A stretch of DNA of 64,000 bases from Alligator mississippiensis (taxonomy: Eukaryota > Chordata > Crocodylia > Alligatoridae), in assembly GCF_030867095.1 (NCBI RefSeq), contig NC_081825.1, positions 51,512,501 through 51,576,500 on the forward strand. The letters run 5' to 3'. The number at the start of each line of letters is the position of its first letter. Within the stretch, counting starts at the first letter, position 1. Below are positions 46,499 through 56,296 of the stretch, one piece after another. A program made the translations under genes and the position numbers. The notes under the pieces were generated by a model. That model was given only the letters and a program-made list of their open reading frames with translations, searched no databases and was not told the DNA's origin.

Positions 46499-47052
46499 AT
46501 GCCGCAATTCATGGCTGTCCGGAATGGTGCCCCACTCACACTACAGCAGAGTGCAGCAGAGATTTTCGCAGGAAGCAGAGACGGTCCCATGAAACCTTGC
46601 TTGAGGTTTTGGCAGACTCCTCAGTAGCCAGAGCGCACACGCAGATGCCTGGCAGGACGAACTCCATGAGTGCTGTGTAAAGATGATGCCATCCTCGAGG
46701 AAGTGAGAAACACTATGCGGAATTTGGAAGGTGTGGTCAATGAGCGAGTCCCATGTTGAACTACAGAGATCACAGGATATTTTCAATGATGTCTTTCAAA
46801 GTGTGCAAAAGTACCTAAATAAATGGGTACAATGCCTAAAAGGGAAAAGTCAGTCTGCTCATCTTGCCTCTTTGCAAAACAAGCAGAGAATTACAGCTAA
46901 GCCTGTTCCCCTTAACTCAGTGGGGTCACAGGAGGGCCGTATGACTGCCAGCAGGGCCAGGAGGGCACCACTGTATTTCAGGGAGACGGAGGTGGTTCAG
47001 GGTCATGGTGGGGTGAAGACAAAGAAGCACAAGTAACTCGTGTGGTGCAAAC

Positions 47053-47058
47053 AATAAA
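47053..47058 (+). promoter_or_regulatory. Poly(A) signal downstream of the Myb/SANT-like gene
   Basis: AATAAA lies about 370 bp after the last stop codon of the Myb/SANT-like remnant and in the same orientation. A GT-rich stretch (ctttctgtgtgtgcc) follows within 30 bp, as expected for a cleavage signal. Confidence 0.5.
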
Positions 47059-49279
47059 ACCTCATGGTTTCCTGGCTTTCTGTGTGTGCCTCCACATCTA
47101 CCCTTACACTGCTTGGTTGAGAAGGTAGATTTCATTCATTGTTTGGGTTCATCTCTCTGTTTGTTTTTCCTGCCACTTGGTGCATGGTGTCAGGGAGAAA
47201 GGGTTGGTAATCTCTCTTGCACAGGTACACAGGGGGCTGCCTGGATGGGTCGCAACACACAAGTGCTGGCCTGCACACCAGGTTTTGCAAAGGCAGTGAC
47301 CACTCTGCAAAATCACTTTTGAGGCCATACCTTAATTTCACCTCCCTTAGTTGGGAGAAGGGAAGTGGTGTGTCACCCCCCCCAGCAGCCTGGCTTGCTT
47401 TTTTGCAAGTCACCAGCCATGTTGCAAAGTCATCCACTGTAGTTCATGCCTTCCCAGGCTCTTTGGCTCACCCTTCACAGCCCTCCCTTGCATTTTCCCT
47501 AGATGGAAACTTTGAAAATGCACTTTTTCAAGATTCTTTTCATGCTCTTTTCCAGCCAGGTGCCAGGCACTGTCTCCTTTGTTTTGGAACACCAAAGTGA
47601 GTCCATGGGTGGTGGGTGTGGCATGGGCGTTAAGACCTGCTTTGCTTGCACACAAACCCAGGGACTTTGCAAACATTTCCCCCTTCTTTTGTGTGGTGTT
47701 GTGTTTTTTTGTTTTTTGTTTTTTTTTCCAGCCCAGCTCCAGAGTGTCTTGGTTTTTTTCCACACCAAAACGAGGCTTCCGATTGGGGGTGGGGGGGGTT
47801 TGCCCTGCTCAAGCACTATAAATTGGGGAAGCAGAGGTTGAGGTGCATGTTCGCTGTATCGACAAGGGAGGTTTGGGTGACTGAGGGACAACAGCACAGC
47901 AGGGGCAGAGAGAGATTCATCCCAGTCACAAGACTTGCCCCAGGGGGTACAGCAATGCAAATCCAGGGTTTGAGAAGACTGCAGGCTGATCAAGTGGGGT
48001 GCAGTGAAACTTCAAGTGCTATTTGATGCCCACACCTCTGTGACGTGGGACTCGAAAGAGGACATGGCGATGTGTCACATGCCACCTTTGGTAAGTGACA
48101 TCTGACACTTGTCTGTGCCTTGGGGGTGGCAGGGTCATCCCTAGGGGGGCACGGATACAAGTGACCGCCTCAGGCACAGCACTTTGGGGGCCCCACAGAG
48201 ATGGGCAGAGTGAATGGGGCCACTCCTCGGCGCTGCCACAGGCCCCACATCTGGACGCTCACCAACTCCCTTGCCCCATTGCTGCCATGGCAGTTTCAAT
48301 GGTGGGGGGGGAGTGAGCATTATGGAGTGGTGGCACCCCCTTTGCACCTGCCAATGGTGCCCCCGTTGCATCTGTGCTGGGGTGGCTATGCTTCCCATCA
48401 CTGTCGGTACACCACTGCCCTGCAACCTGATACGGTCATCACCAATCAGGCAGGGGGTGCATTGTTTAGTTCAGATTTATTGTAAACAGGGCTGGTGGAA
48501 ATTTATGGGCATAAAGGAAGATATACGAGGTGCACAAGAGGCACCAATACAAATTCTGATGCTCTTTCTATCCTTCCTCCCTCCGGTTTTTAGATCCCCT
48601 TCCATTGCTAGTTGCAGGTTGATCAATCCCTGTTGATGTGACAAGAAGCAGAAAGAGAAAGGAAGAAAGAAGATGAAGAGGATGACAACATTTCCTTCAG
48701 CATTCTCTCAACAACTGAACTATTATGCATTATAATTATAGTTGACTTTCATCCTGACTTAATAGACTTATAACATAATAACAGGTAATACTAATAATGG
48801 GAGTCAATAATACTATTAATTCCAATAGTAATATATTAATAAGAGTTTGTAGTAATATTAATGATGATTTATTTATGGTCAATAATAATTGTAGTGGTTC
48901 AATTCTTTATCACAGAATTCCAAAGCAAGTAGATCTGCCTTACCACCCTGCACGCATCACACACATCCTGTGCCTCCACTATATTATAATATAATATATT
49001 ATAATAATAATACTATAATAATATATTATAATATAATATGTGTTATATAGACTTATAATTATCAGTTTGATTCCTTACAATGAGAAAGCAGATACTGAGC
49101 ACAAGACAGGTGATTATTCACCCTCCCTGCCTCTTTCCCCATGGGCAGCGGGAAGGACATGCCCACCTCCTGGTTCAAGCTCCCTTCTAGGTCCCTATAT
49201 TCCTGTAGAGAAGAGATCTACCCTTCTGCTTTACATACTACCCTTACTGAACTTGTATTACTTCCTCCTCCTGGTTGCT
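47059..49279. other. Interior of the Harbinger block without recognised gene
   Basis: G+C-rich sequence with T- and G-runs (near 47,700 and 47,790). Open frames up to 164 codons occur on both strands, but none shows a domain or agrees with a neighbour. Around 48,120-48,260 a 'gggggcacgg..gggggccccacag' stretch resembles the inside of the hAT elements at 34.0 and 60.5 kb. A (TATAATA)n-type A+T tract at 48,975-49,040 breaks the composition. Confidence 0.45.
48975..49040. repeat. TATAATA-type A+T simple repeat
   Basis: Reads as overlapping ataatataatatattataa units for about 65 bases, with A+T only. It probably arose by slippage. Confidence 0.9.
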
Positions 49280-50533
49280 GGCCACAAGTACAGCTGAGGC
49301 TTCTCTTCTGTGTACTACTTGAATTGTGGAGGCTTTTTACGCAGGCTTTGGCCCAAGCATCAGCATCAGAACTCTTGAGTATGGTAAGAGTTGCACAAGT
49401 TCTGCAGATCCATTTCATATTATTCTAGCCCTCCTCCTGGTTGCTGGCCCTGTTTGCTAATGAGCATATTATGGAATTGTAATTAGAGGATTGTTGCGGG
49501 CCACAAATGCAGAGGCTTTCTTCTTTGTTGCTGGCCAAGACCTCTGGCAAATTCCCTCCCAGGTTACGGGTAGTAGGGCCAGGCCTTCGGGCTCTTCACC
49601 CCACTTGCCCACCTCTGCCTTACACTTATCCGTTGCACCCTTGTAACTTTCAAATCATTGCTGGCCACAAAGGAAGCTGTACTCCCGAGCTATGATCACT
49701 GCAGCTTCTTTGCTGACTCAAGCATCAGCTCGATTTGCATAAGTTCTGCAGACCCATTTCATATAGTCTTTTTGCCCTCCTCCTGTTACTGGCCATATCC
49801 CAACAAATTCGGACTGTGGTACACGTCTTCTGACTAGGGGAAAGCTTCTTGCTCAGAAAAACCCACCCCGCCTTTCATAGTCTTCTTGCTCTCCATCTGA
49901 TAAGGTATGACTACTGCAGTGGCAGAAGCTGAAGATTCTTTACTGGCTTTGGACCGAGCATCAGCTCTATTCACACAAGTTCTGCAGGCCCATTTCATAT
50001 AGTCTTCTCACCCTCCTTCTGGTTTCTGGCCATGTCCTACATCAGCACGAGCTGGACAAGTTCTGCAAGTGCATTTCATCCATTTCTGCACAGGGTTCGG
50101 GGTGCAGGTAGGGCCTTCCACTAAGAAGTTGAGGCTTGAGTTTCTTTTTTAAATTGCGGAGGCTTTCTTCTTGGTTGCTGGCCAAGACCTCTGGGGTCTG
50201 GGTAGCAGGCTCTTCGCTCCACTGGCCCACCTTTGCCTTACATCTCTCCATTGCACACTTGTAACTTTGGAATTATTGCTTCCCACAAAGCAAGCTGTGT
50301 TCGGGAGCTACGACCACCGCAGTGGCAGAAGCTGAGGCTTGAGTTTCTTTTCTGAATTGCGGAGGCTTTCATAGATTCATAGATGTTAGGGTCGGAAGGG
50401 ACCTCAATAGATCATCGAGTCTGACCCCCTGCATAAGCAGGAAAGAGTGCTGGGTCTAGATGACCCCAGCTAGATGCTCATCTAACCTCCTCTTGAAGTC
50501 CCCCAGGGTAGGGGAGAGCACCACCTCCCTTGG

Positions 50534-52457
50534 AGGATGGGAGTCACCTCCAAGGAGGATTATTCTGCACTGGTCCAGTCCTGTAGGGAGCTGACCAGGA
50601 AAGCCAAGGCTGCAACTGAACTCCAGCTAGCTTTGAGCATCAAGGACAATAAAAAGTCCTTTTTCAGATATGTGGGGAGCTGGAGGAAAAGCAGGGGCAA
50701 CATTGGACCCCTGCTGAACCAGATGGGGGAACTGACAACTGACATCCAGGAAAAAGCCAACCTATTAAATAGGTACTTGCGTCAGTTTTCATCAGCCCCA
50801 TGGGACACCCATGCCCGCTACAGGGCCAGGAAGTCCGGGTGAGGGTGATCCCCTGCCCTCCATTAATGCTGACTTCGTGAAGGAACATCTTGAGAAGCTG
50901 GATACCTTCAAATCAGCCAGCCCTGACAATCTTCACCCCAGGGCACTCAAGGAGCTGGCAAGCATCATAGCCCAGCCTCTAGCGCGGATCTTTGAAAACT
51001 TTTGGCGCTCTGGTGTAGTGCCCGAAGACTGGAAGAAGGCCAATGTGGTGCCTATCTTCAAGAAAGGGAGAAAAGTGGATCCGGCTAACTATAGGCCCAT
51101 CAGCCTGACTTCTATCCCAGGGAAGATCTTAGAAAAGTTTATTAAGGAGGCCATCCTTAATGGACTGGCCGACGCCAACATCTTAAGGGATAGCCAGCAC
51201 GGGTTTGTTGCAGGTAGGTCTTGCTTGACCAATCTCATTTCCTTCTACGACCAGGTGACCTATCACCTGGACAAGGGAGATGAGATTGATGTCATATATC
51301 TTGACTTCAAAAAAGCCTTCGATCTGGTGTCCCGTGATCGTCTCTTGGAGAAACTGGCCAATTGTCGCCTTGGGTCCTCCACGATCCACTGGCTGGAAAA
51401 TTGGCTCCGGGGTTGGACCCAGAGGGTAGTAATTGATGAAAGTCACTCATTGTGGTGTCCTGTGACCAGTGGGGTCCCCCAGGGATCTGTCCTTGGACCC
51501 CTGCTGTTCAACATCTTCATTAATGATGTGGACACTGGAGTCAGAAGCGGACTGGCCAAGTTCGCAGATGACACCAAACTTTGGGGCAGAGCATCCACAC
51601 CAGAAGACAGGCGGATGATCCAGGCTGACCTGGACAGGCTGAGCAAGTGGGCGGATGAGAATCTGATGGTGTTCAACTCCGATAAATGCAAGGTTCTCCA
51701 CCTTGGGAAAAAAAACCCGCAGCATCCTTATAGGCTCGGCAGTGCTATGTTGGCTAGCACTATGGAAGAAAGAGACTTGAGGGTCATCATTGACCACAAG
51801 ATGAACATGAGCCTGCAATGCGATGCTGCGGCTAGTAAAGCGACCAAAACGCTGGCTTGCATCCATAGATGCTTCTCAAGCAAATCCCGGGACGTCATTC
51901 TCCCCCTGTACTCAGCCTTAGTGAGGCCGCAGCTGGAGTACTGCGTCCAGTTTTGGGCTCCACAATTCAAAAAGGATGTGGAGAAGCTTGAGAGAGTCCA
52001 GAGAAGAGCCATGTGCATGATCAGAGGTCAGGGAAGCAGACCCTACGATGACAGGCTGAGAGCCCTGGGGCTCTTTAGCCTGGAAAAGCGCAGGCTCAGG
52101 GGTGATCTGATGGCCACCTACAAGTTTATCAGGGGTGACCACCAGTATCTGGGGGAACGTTTGTTCACCAGAGCGCCCCAAGGGATGACGAGGTCGAATG
52201 GTCACAAACTACTACAAGATTGTTTCAGGCTGGACATAAGGAAGAATTTCTTTACTGTCCGAGCCCCCAAGGTCTGGAACAGCCTGCCACCAGAGGTTGT
52301 TCAAGCGCCTTCACTGAACACCTTCAAGATGAAACTGGATGCTCATCTTGCTGGGATCCTATGACCCCAGCTGACTTCCTGCCCTTTGGGCGGGGGGCTG
52401 GACTCGATGATCTTCCGAGGTCCCTTCCAGCCCTAATGTCTATGAAATCTATGAAAT
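50534..52457 (+). mobile_element. Inner CR1 LINE, 1.9 kb, inserted in the outer CR1
   Basis: This 5'-truncated CR1 runs from the linker upstream of the reverse transcriptase to a 3' end with 'ggtcccttccagccctaatg' and two ATCTATGAA units. CTTGG is present at both junctions (50,529-50,533 and 52,458-52,462), a 5-bp target duplication. ORF1 and the endonuclease domain are absent, so it could not move by itself. It is the best-preserved LINE in the window and must be younger than the opposite-strand CR1 it interrupts. Confidence 0.92.
50537..52364 (+). pseudogene. CR1 ORF2 reverse transcriptase, 5'-truncated, one frameshift
   Basis: The upstream frame (50,537-50,842) encodes the segment before the polymerase: 'LTRKAKAATELQLALSIKD' and 'NKKSFFRYVGSWRKSRGNIG'. 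A frameshift near 50,815-50,840 passes to a 517-codon open frame ending at 52,364. In that frame lie 'ANYRPISLTSIPGKILEKFI', YLDFKKAFD at residues 163-171, [13 protein letters not shown] from residue 221, and the active-site FADD at 251-254. 'PLYSALVRPQLEYCVQFWAP' and a C-terminal 'LDAHLAGIL' follow. The catalytic aspartates (165, 253 and 254) are all present. The protein would copy RNA into DNA at the target site, but it lacks the endonuclease needed to start. Confidence 0.9.
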
Positions 52458-53010
52458 CTTGGGAGCCCGTTCCAGACCCTGGCCACTCTAACTGTGAAGA
52501 AGTTCTTCCTAATGTCCAATCTAAATCTGCTCTCTGCTAGCTTGTGGCCATTATTTCTTGTAACCCCCGGAGGCGCCTTGGTGAATAAATACTCACCAAT
52601 TCCCTTCTGTGCCCCCGTGATGAACTTATAGGCAGCCACAAGGTCGCCTCTCAATCTTCTCTTGCGGAGGCTGAAAAGATCCAGTTTCTCTAGTCTCTCC
52701 TCGTAGGGCTTGGTCTGCAGGCCCAAGCTTTCTTCTTGGTTGCTGGCCCAAATCTCCAGAGTCTGGGTAGTAGGCCCAGGCCTGCGAGCTCTTCACCCCA
52801 CTCACTGGCCTCTGCTTTACACCTCTCCATTGCACCCTAATAACTTTCAAATCATTGCTGGCCACAAAGGAAGCTGAGCTTTCTTCACTGGCTTCGGCCT
52901 GAGCATCAGCTCGATTTGTACAAGTTTTGCAGGCCCATTTCATAGTCTTCTCACCCTCCTCCTGGTTAGTGGTCATGGCCCAGCAAATTCGGACTGAGGT
53001 ACATGTCTTC

Positions 53011-56000
53011 TGACACCCACCCACCACTCTGTCTCCTTGAGTTTCTTCTCTGACTTTTGGAAGGTAGGAAGATTTTAAATAAATAAGGATAACAGAAAGT
53101 AGTTTAAATAACAGAACATAGTTTAAACAAATAAAGATAACAGAAATTAGAAAGTGCCCCCCTACCTGAGGAGGCCCTTTTGGGATCATGTCTGGGTTCC
53201 CCCCCTTGACCCAGCCATCTTCCTGCTGGGATATGTTCAGTAACCAGGAAGGGCGTGCAGGATGCCTCCCTCTCCCCCACCCACCTGCCCATCTACCTGG
53301 GGGCCCCTCCCTCCCTGCCTCCCTAATCTTTGTGGCCAGCAAAGATTCCAAAGTTATAATGTAACGGAGAGTAGCACGGCCTGACTCAGACAGCCAGCTG
53401 AGTCAGGCTAGACCTACATCTCCACCTAAGGGGGCCCCCAGGGGACCATGCCTGGGCCCCCTCCCAACCCAGCCATCTTTCTTCTGGGACATCTTCAGTA
53501 ACCACGAAGAGGGTGCAGGATGCCTTCCTCCCACCCACCCATGGCCAGACTCAGCCAGCCAGTTGAGTCTGGCCATACATGTCCACCTGAGGGGGCCCCT
53601 CCCTCCCTAACTAAGCTTTGCAGGTGGGTTTGCTTAGTTTTCTTTCTTGCAAGAACTGCTGGCTGCACACTAGCACTGGCCAAGCATTCAACCTCCCTCC
53701 ATCCGATAACAGTCTACCCTGCAACTTTCCAGTAATACCATGACTCCATAAAAGTCATGTGGTTATCATCTTTTCGAAAAGCACCTCACCCACCCCACAT
53801 TGGACATCCATGCCATATAGACCAAAAGTAAAACACTGCTGGGACATGGCCAGTAACCAGGAAGGGCCAGTAACCAGGCTGGCTACCTGCCTGTCTCCCC
53901 ACCCCTTGCTCTCCCACCATGCAGCCCTCCATCCATCCATATCATATCAAGGGATTACTCAAGGGACCTTGACAGCATATTGTGAACTGGTGTTTTATTC
54001 TATTGTATTGCTTTTGCTGGCAATGGCTGTACTTTAAAAAAATGTAATCACCAGTTGACTACCAACAGCATTGTTTAGTAAAAAAAATGTCTATACTGTT
54101 TTAGCTTTATTGTGATTTCTCAATCGAATTGATTGCAAAAAACATAAAGATGCAGGAAAAAAATTCTAATTTGTACTTACTCCTGCTTGATTTCAGGGCA
54201 TGGACCTGGGAGCAGGGTAGTGGTCTGCAGCCACCCAGGAGCAGGAGTGCAGTAGCTTTGCAGGCTGAACACAAAGCTGGTCAAGGTCTGTATTTCAGAT
54301 TGGTTGGCCTCCCCTCCAGGCACTTTAATAATATGTCTTGGGATAGCCATCCGCTGCATAACATTTCTGGCCTCTTTATAGGGAGCAGAGTACTTTTTGA
54401 AACCCTGGCCTTGGCTAATTAGCAGCTCCCTGCTTAGCTAAGGTCCATCGGATGAGGACTTGCCAATACCTAGTGTACAAGAAGGGGGTATTACACATTT
54501 CTTTAATTTGAATGAAAAGAAGTTCTCTCACAATGATACTTTCACTGAATACACTTGATTCTGCAGAGACCTAGGTAGCTGAAGCGATTACCCTGGGGTG
54601 CCTTGGGAGTGCTGCTCCTCATTTCCCTCTCACCTTGTCCCTGTCCTTTTGAAAAAGCTGAGAGGAGAGATATGGTAAGGGAGGACAAAGCAATCGTGAC
54701 TGGGGGGGGTGAGGAGGAATGGGGGAAGGCGGTCTGCAAACCTGGCTCCAAAAGGTGCTGCATGTAAGGTTTTGCAAAGAAAGCACTGGGAACAAAACAA
54801 CATTTTTACATCGCACCTCCCATAACAGTACAGCCTGTAAAGAAAAAACTCCAAAAAAAAAGATCTTTTGGAGCTGCAGCAGCAAGCATTAACCCCAACC
54901 CCTCACCCCCCTTGGCAACCATGCATATGAAATGCATTATACTGCATTAAAGACTTATTAAAATCTTTAAAGACTTGCTAAAGGCCCTGGGAGGTCCATG
55001 CATGGAGAAGTTTTGCAGATTGCCTGCTTGCTGCTGGGGGTGGGTGGGTTGTTTAGTCTTTTTTCTCACAAGACATACTGGCTGCACCGCACCCTAGCTA
55101 GTACTTAACAAGCATTCAACCTCCTTCCCTCCGATAACAGTCCACCCTGTAACTCTTTGCAACTCTTTCCAGTAATGCCATGACTATAAACCACACCCCC
55201 CAAGCACAGCATCCCCAACCCCTCCCCAAGAAAACATGACACCTATATAGAGTAAATAAAACTTTACTGAAAACCCTGCAGCTTTAACAATAACTATATA
55301 CAACTTAACAATATAATATATATGCAAAATGTAAAAATATTTTTAAAATCTGAAGATATTTCACTCTACTTTCCTGTTCACTATCTTCATTCATTACTGG
55401 CCTGTGGGCTGGTTGCCACCCCCAGCAAGTTCTGCCCGCAAAAGTTTTCTGTTAGGAGATGGAAAAAGGAAGAAGTGGAAGAGGAGGGGGGTTTGGCACA
55501 CAGTCGAAAAACTGGACTTTTGCTCCTCCCCTCCACGCACAAGGTCAGTGGGACACATTACCTAAATATCACCTGGGATGCTGCATATCCTGGGCATCAG
55601 GTCTGGCAGGCAATGTCCTGCCCTTGGACTTTTGGTCGTGGTTCTGAAATGGAATGTGATGAAGTTCAGAAGGTTTGCTATATTGAAGAAAGTCATGTAA
55701 CCACTCACTCCAAAGTTTCAAACTACTTGCAAAAACCTCACCATTACTGGTGATGCTGCAGCTGTTGTTGGGAGCTATGTCAACTGCAGTGGCAGCACAC
55801 GTTGTGGGGGTGCAGGAGTCACAGGTGGAGGGTACGTGGGCGGAGGAGGAGGACATACACTATAGGTGGTGGGGGGGTGGAAGAATTAAGAGGGGGTAGA
55901 AAATGAAGGGATTATTTGTCTCCCCCATTTTAAAATAATAATTGGTCTGATTGGACCTGTCCCGACCTGAACTGTGCGCTGTGAGGGAGGAGCGAGGAGT

Positions 56001-56140
56001 GAAGGAGGGTAAAAAAGAACACACAGTGGCACCTACTGTCTAAAGGCCGGAACAAAGCACCCCCTCATGGCAAAGGGGATTAATTAGAAATCTTTGGAGT
56101 CTCTGGCTGTTTGCATGAACAAATTCACAGTTGGAGCGGC
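53011..56140. other. Right part of the Harbinger block, no recognised gene
   Basis: A block of about 130 bp is present twice. At 53,630-53,760 it reads 'gaactgctggctgcacac..aagcattcaacctccctcc..ccgataacagtctaccctg', and at 55,045-55,190 'atactggctgcaccgcac..aagcattcaacctccttcc..ccgataacagtccaccctg'. An AATAAA lies near 55,256. Minus-strand frames near 55,570-55,856 are Ser/Thr/Pro rich and unrecognised. The rest is G+C-rich sequence with poly-G and poly-C tracts. Confidence 0.4.
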
Positions 56141-56296
56141 GTAACTGGAGAACATCGCAAATTAACACATCTCCAAGTAGTGTTAGTTTAAGGTGCTAAA
56201 TGGACTTTAGAGTGGCGGGAACTCCTGGGTCATGTAAACACAAACACAGTTGTGTTGACATAAACGGGAAATATCATTTAATCTACACACACCCTA

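Larger units (their letters stand above)
45392..46680 (+). pseudogene. Harbinger-associated Myb/SANT-like DNA-binding protein, broken
   Basis: Autonomous Harbinger elements carry a second gene for a Myb/SANT-domain protein that binds the transposon ends and helps import the transposase. Here 'WTWEELEDLTDIWSEQRIIDRLDSI' (about 45,499-45,570) is the first part of the domain, with its conserved tryptophans. 'AQCKIKSLRSAFYRTKDAN' and 'FYDKLSIIL' follow after two TGA codons in the same frame, both explicable as CGA to TGA. An acidic stretch, EEVEGQEDTHAADTS, ends at donor GTAAGT (46,082). Exon 2 is 46,288-46,325, followed by GTGAGT. Acceptor tttatcag leads into exon 3 at 46,499, with 'RRKQRRSHETLLEVLADS' and a stop at 46,680. 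Exon 3 is one base out of phase with exons 1-2, so a frameshift is also present. Confidence 0.75.
50371..52726 (-). mobile_element. Outer CR1 LINE, 3' end, interrupted by a second CR1
   Basis: At the left is the minus-strand CR1 3' end: catagattcatagatgttag, 'gggtcggaagggacctcaat', 'gtctgaccccctgcataagcagg' and 'gagcaccacctccctt'. It continues at 52,458 with 'cttgggagcccgttccagaccc' and the C-terminal codons ('RKRRLRGDLVAAYKFI', '[20 protein letters not shown]'). GCTTTC flanks the whole unit at 50,365-50,370 and 52,727-52,732, a 6-bp target duplication within the repeat array. Only about 430 bp belongs to this copy. Confidence 0.85.
49280..53010 (-). repeat. Degenerate repeat array with a recurring minus-strand peptide
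   Basis: Blocks recur several times, for instance 'ttcttggttgctggcc' (49,270; 49,430; 49,520; 50,170; 52,735), 'tctccattgcacac..gtaactttc..attgctggccacaaag' (49,630; 50,245; 52,825) and 'gcatcagctc..acaagttctgcag.cccatttcatatagtctt' (49,355; 49,720; 49,965; 52,900). Read on the minus strand they give the same words each time: 'MKW(A/V)C(R/K)TC.NRADA', 'ERCKA.VG.W.EEP' and 'LASNQEES'. Units are roughly 210-350 bp, of uneven length and frame-shifted in places. A nested CR1 pair (50,371-52,726) splits the array. The protein is unknown to me. Confidence 0.6.
41169..56293. mobile_element. Candidate 15-kb PIF/Harbinger transposon
   Basis: The left end reads TAA|GGGCATGTGTAGAT and the right end ATCTACACACACCC|TAA. 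The 14-bp inverted termini differ at two positions, and TAA is duplicated at both sides (41,166-41,168 and 56,294-56,296); PIF/Harbinger elements duplicate TWA. The block contains both genes diagnostic of the superfamily, divergently arranged, and is richer in G+C than the flanks on each side. The usual length is 3-6 kb. About 3.7 kb here is inserted LTR and CR1 sequence and another 1.4 kb is a repeat array, but the rest is still long. Weak point: short termini could be a coincidence, and a smaller element inside is possible. Confidence 0.45.

Noticed and set aside
47410..48026. Several overlapping open frames up to 164 codons, considered as extra Harbinger genes
   Set aside because: Frames on both strands cross poly-T and poly-G tracts and show no similarity to each other or to known transposon proteins.
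51918..52205. 95-codon minus-strand open frame
   Set aside because: Antisense shadow of the CR1 C-terminal coding region.
55569..55856. Ser/Thr/Pro-rich minus-strand frame, considered as a third Harbinger gene
   Set aside because: No domain and no supporting second copy; low-complexity composition gives open frames by chance.
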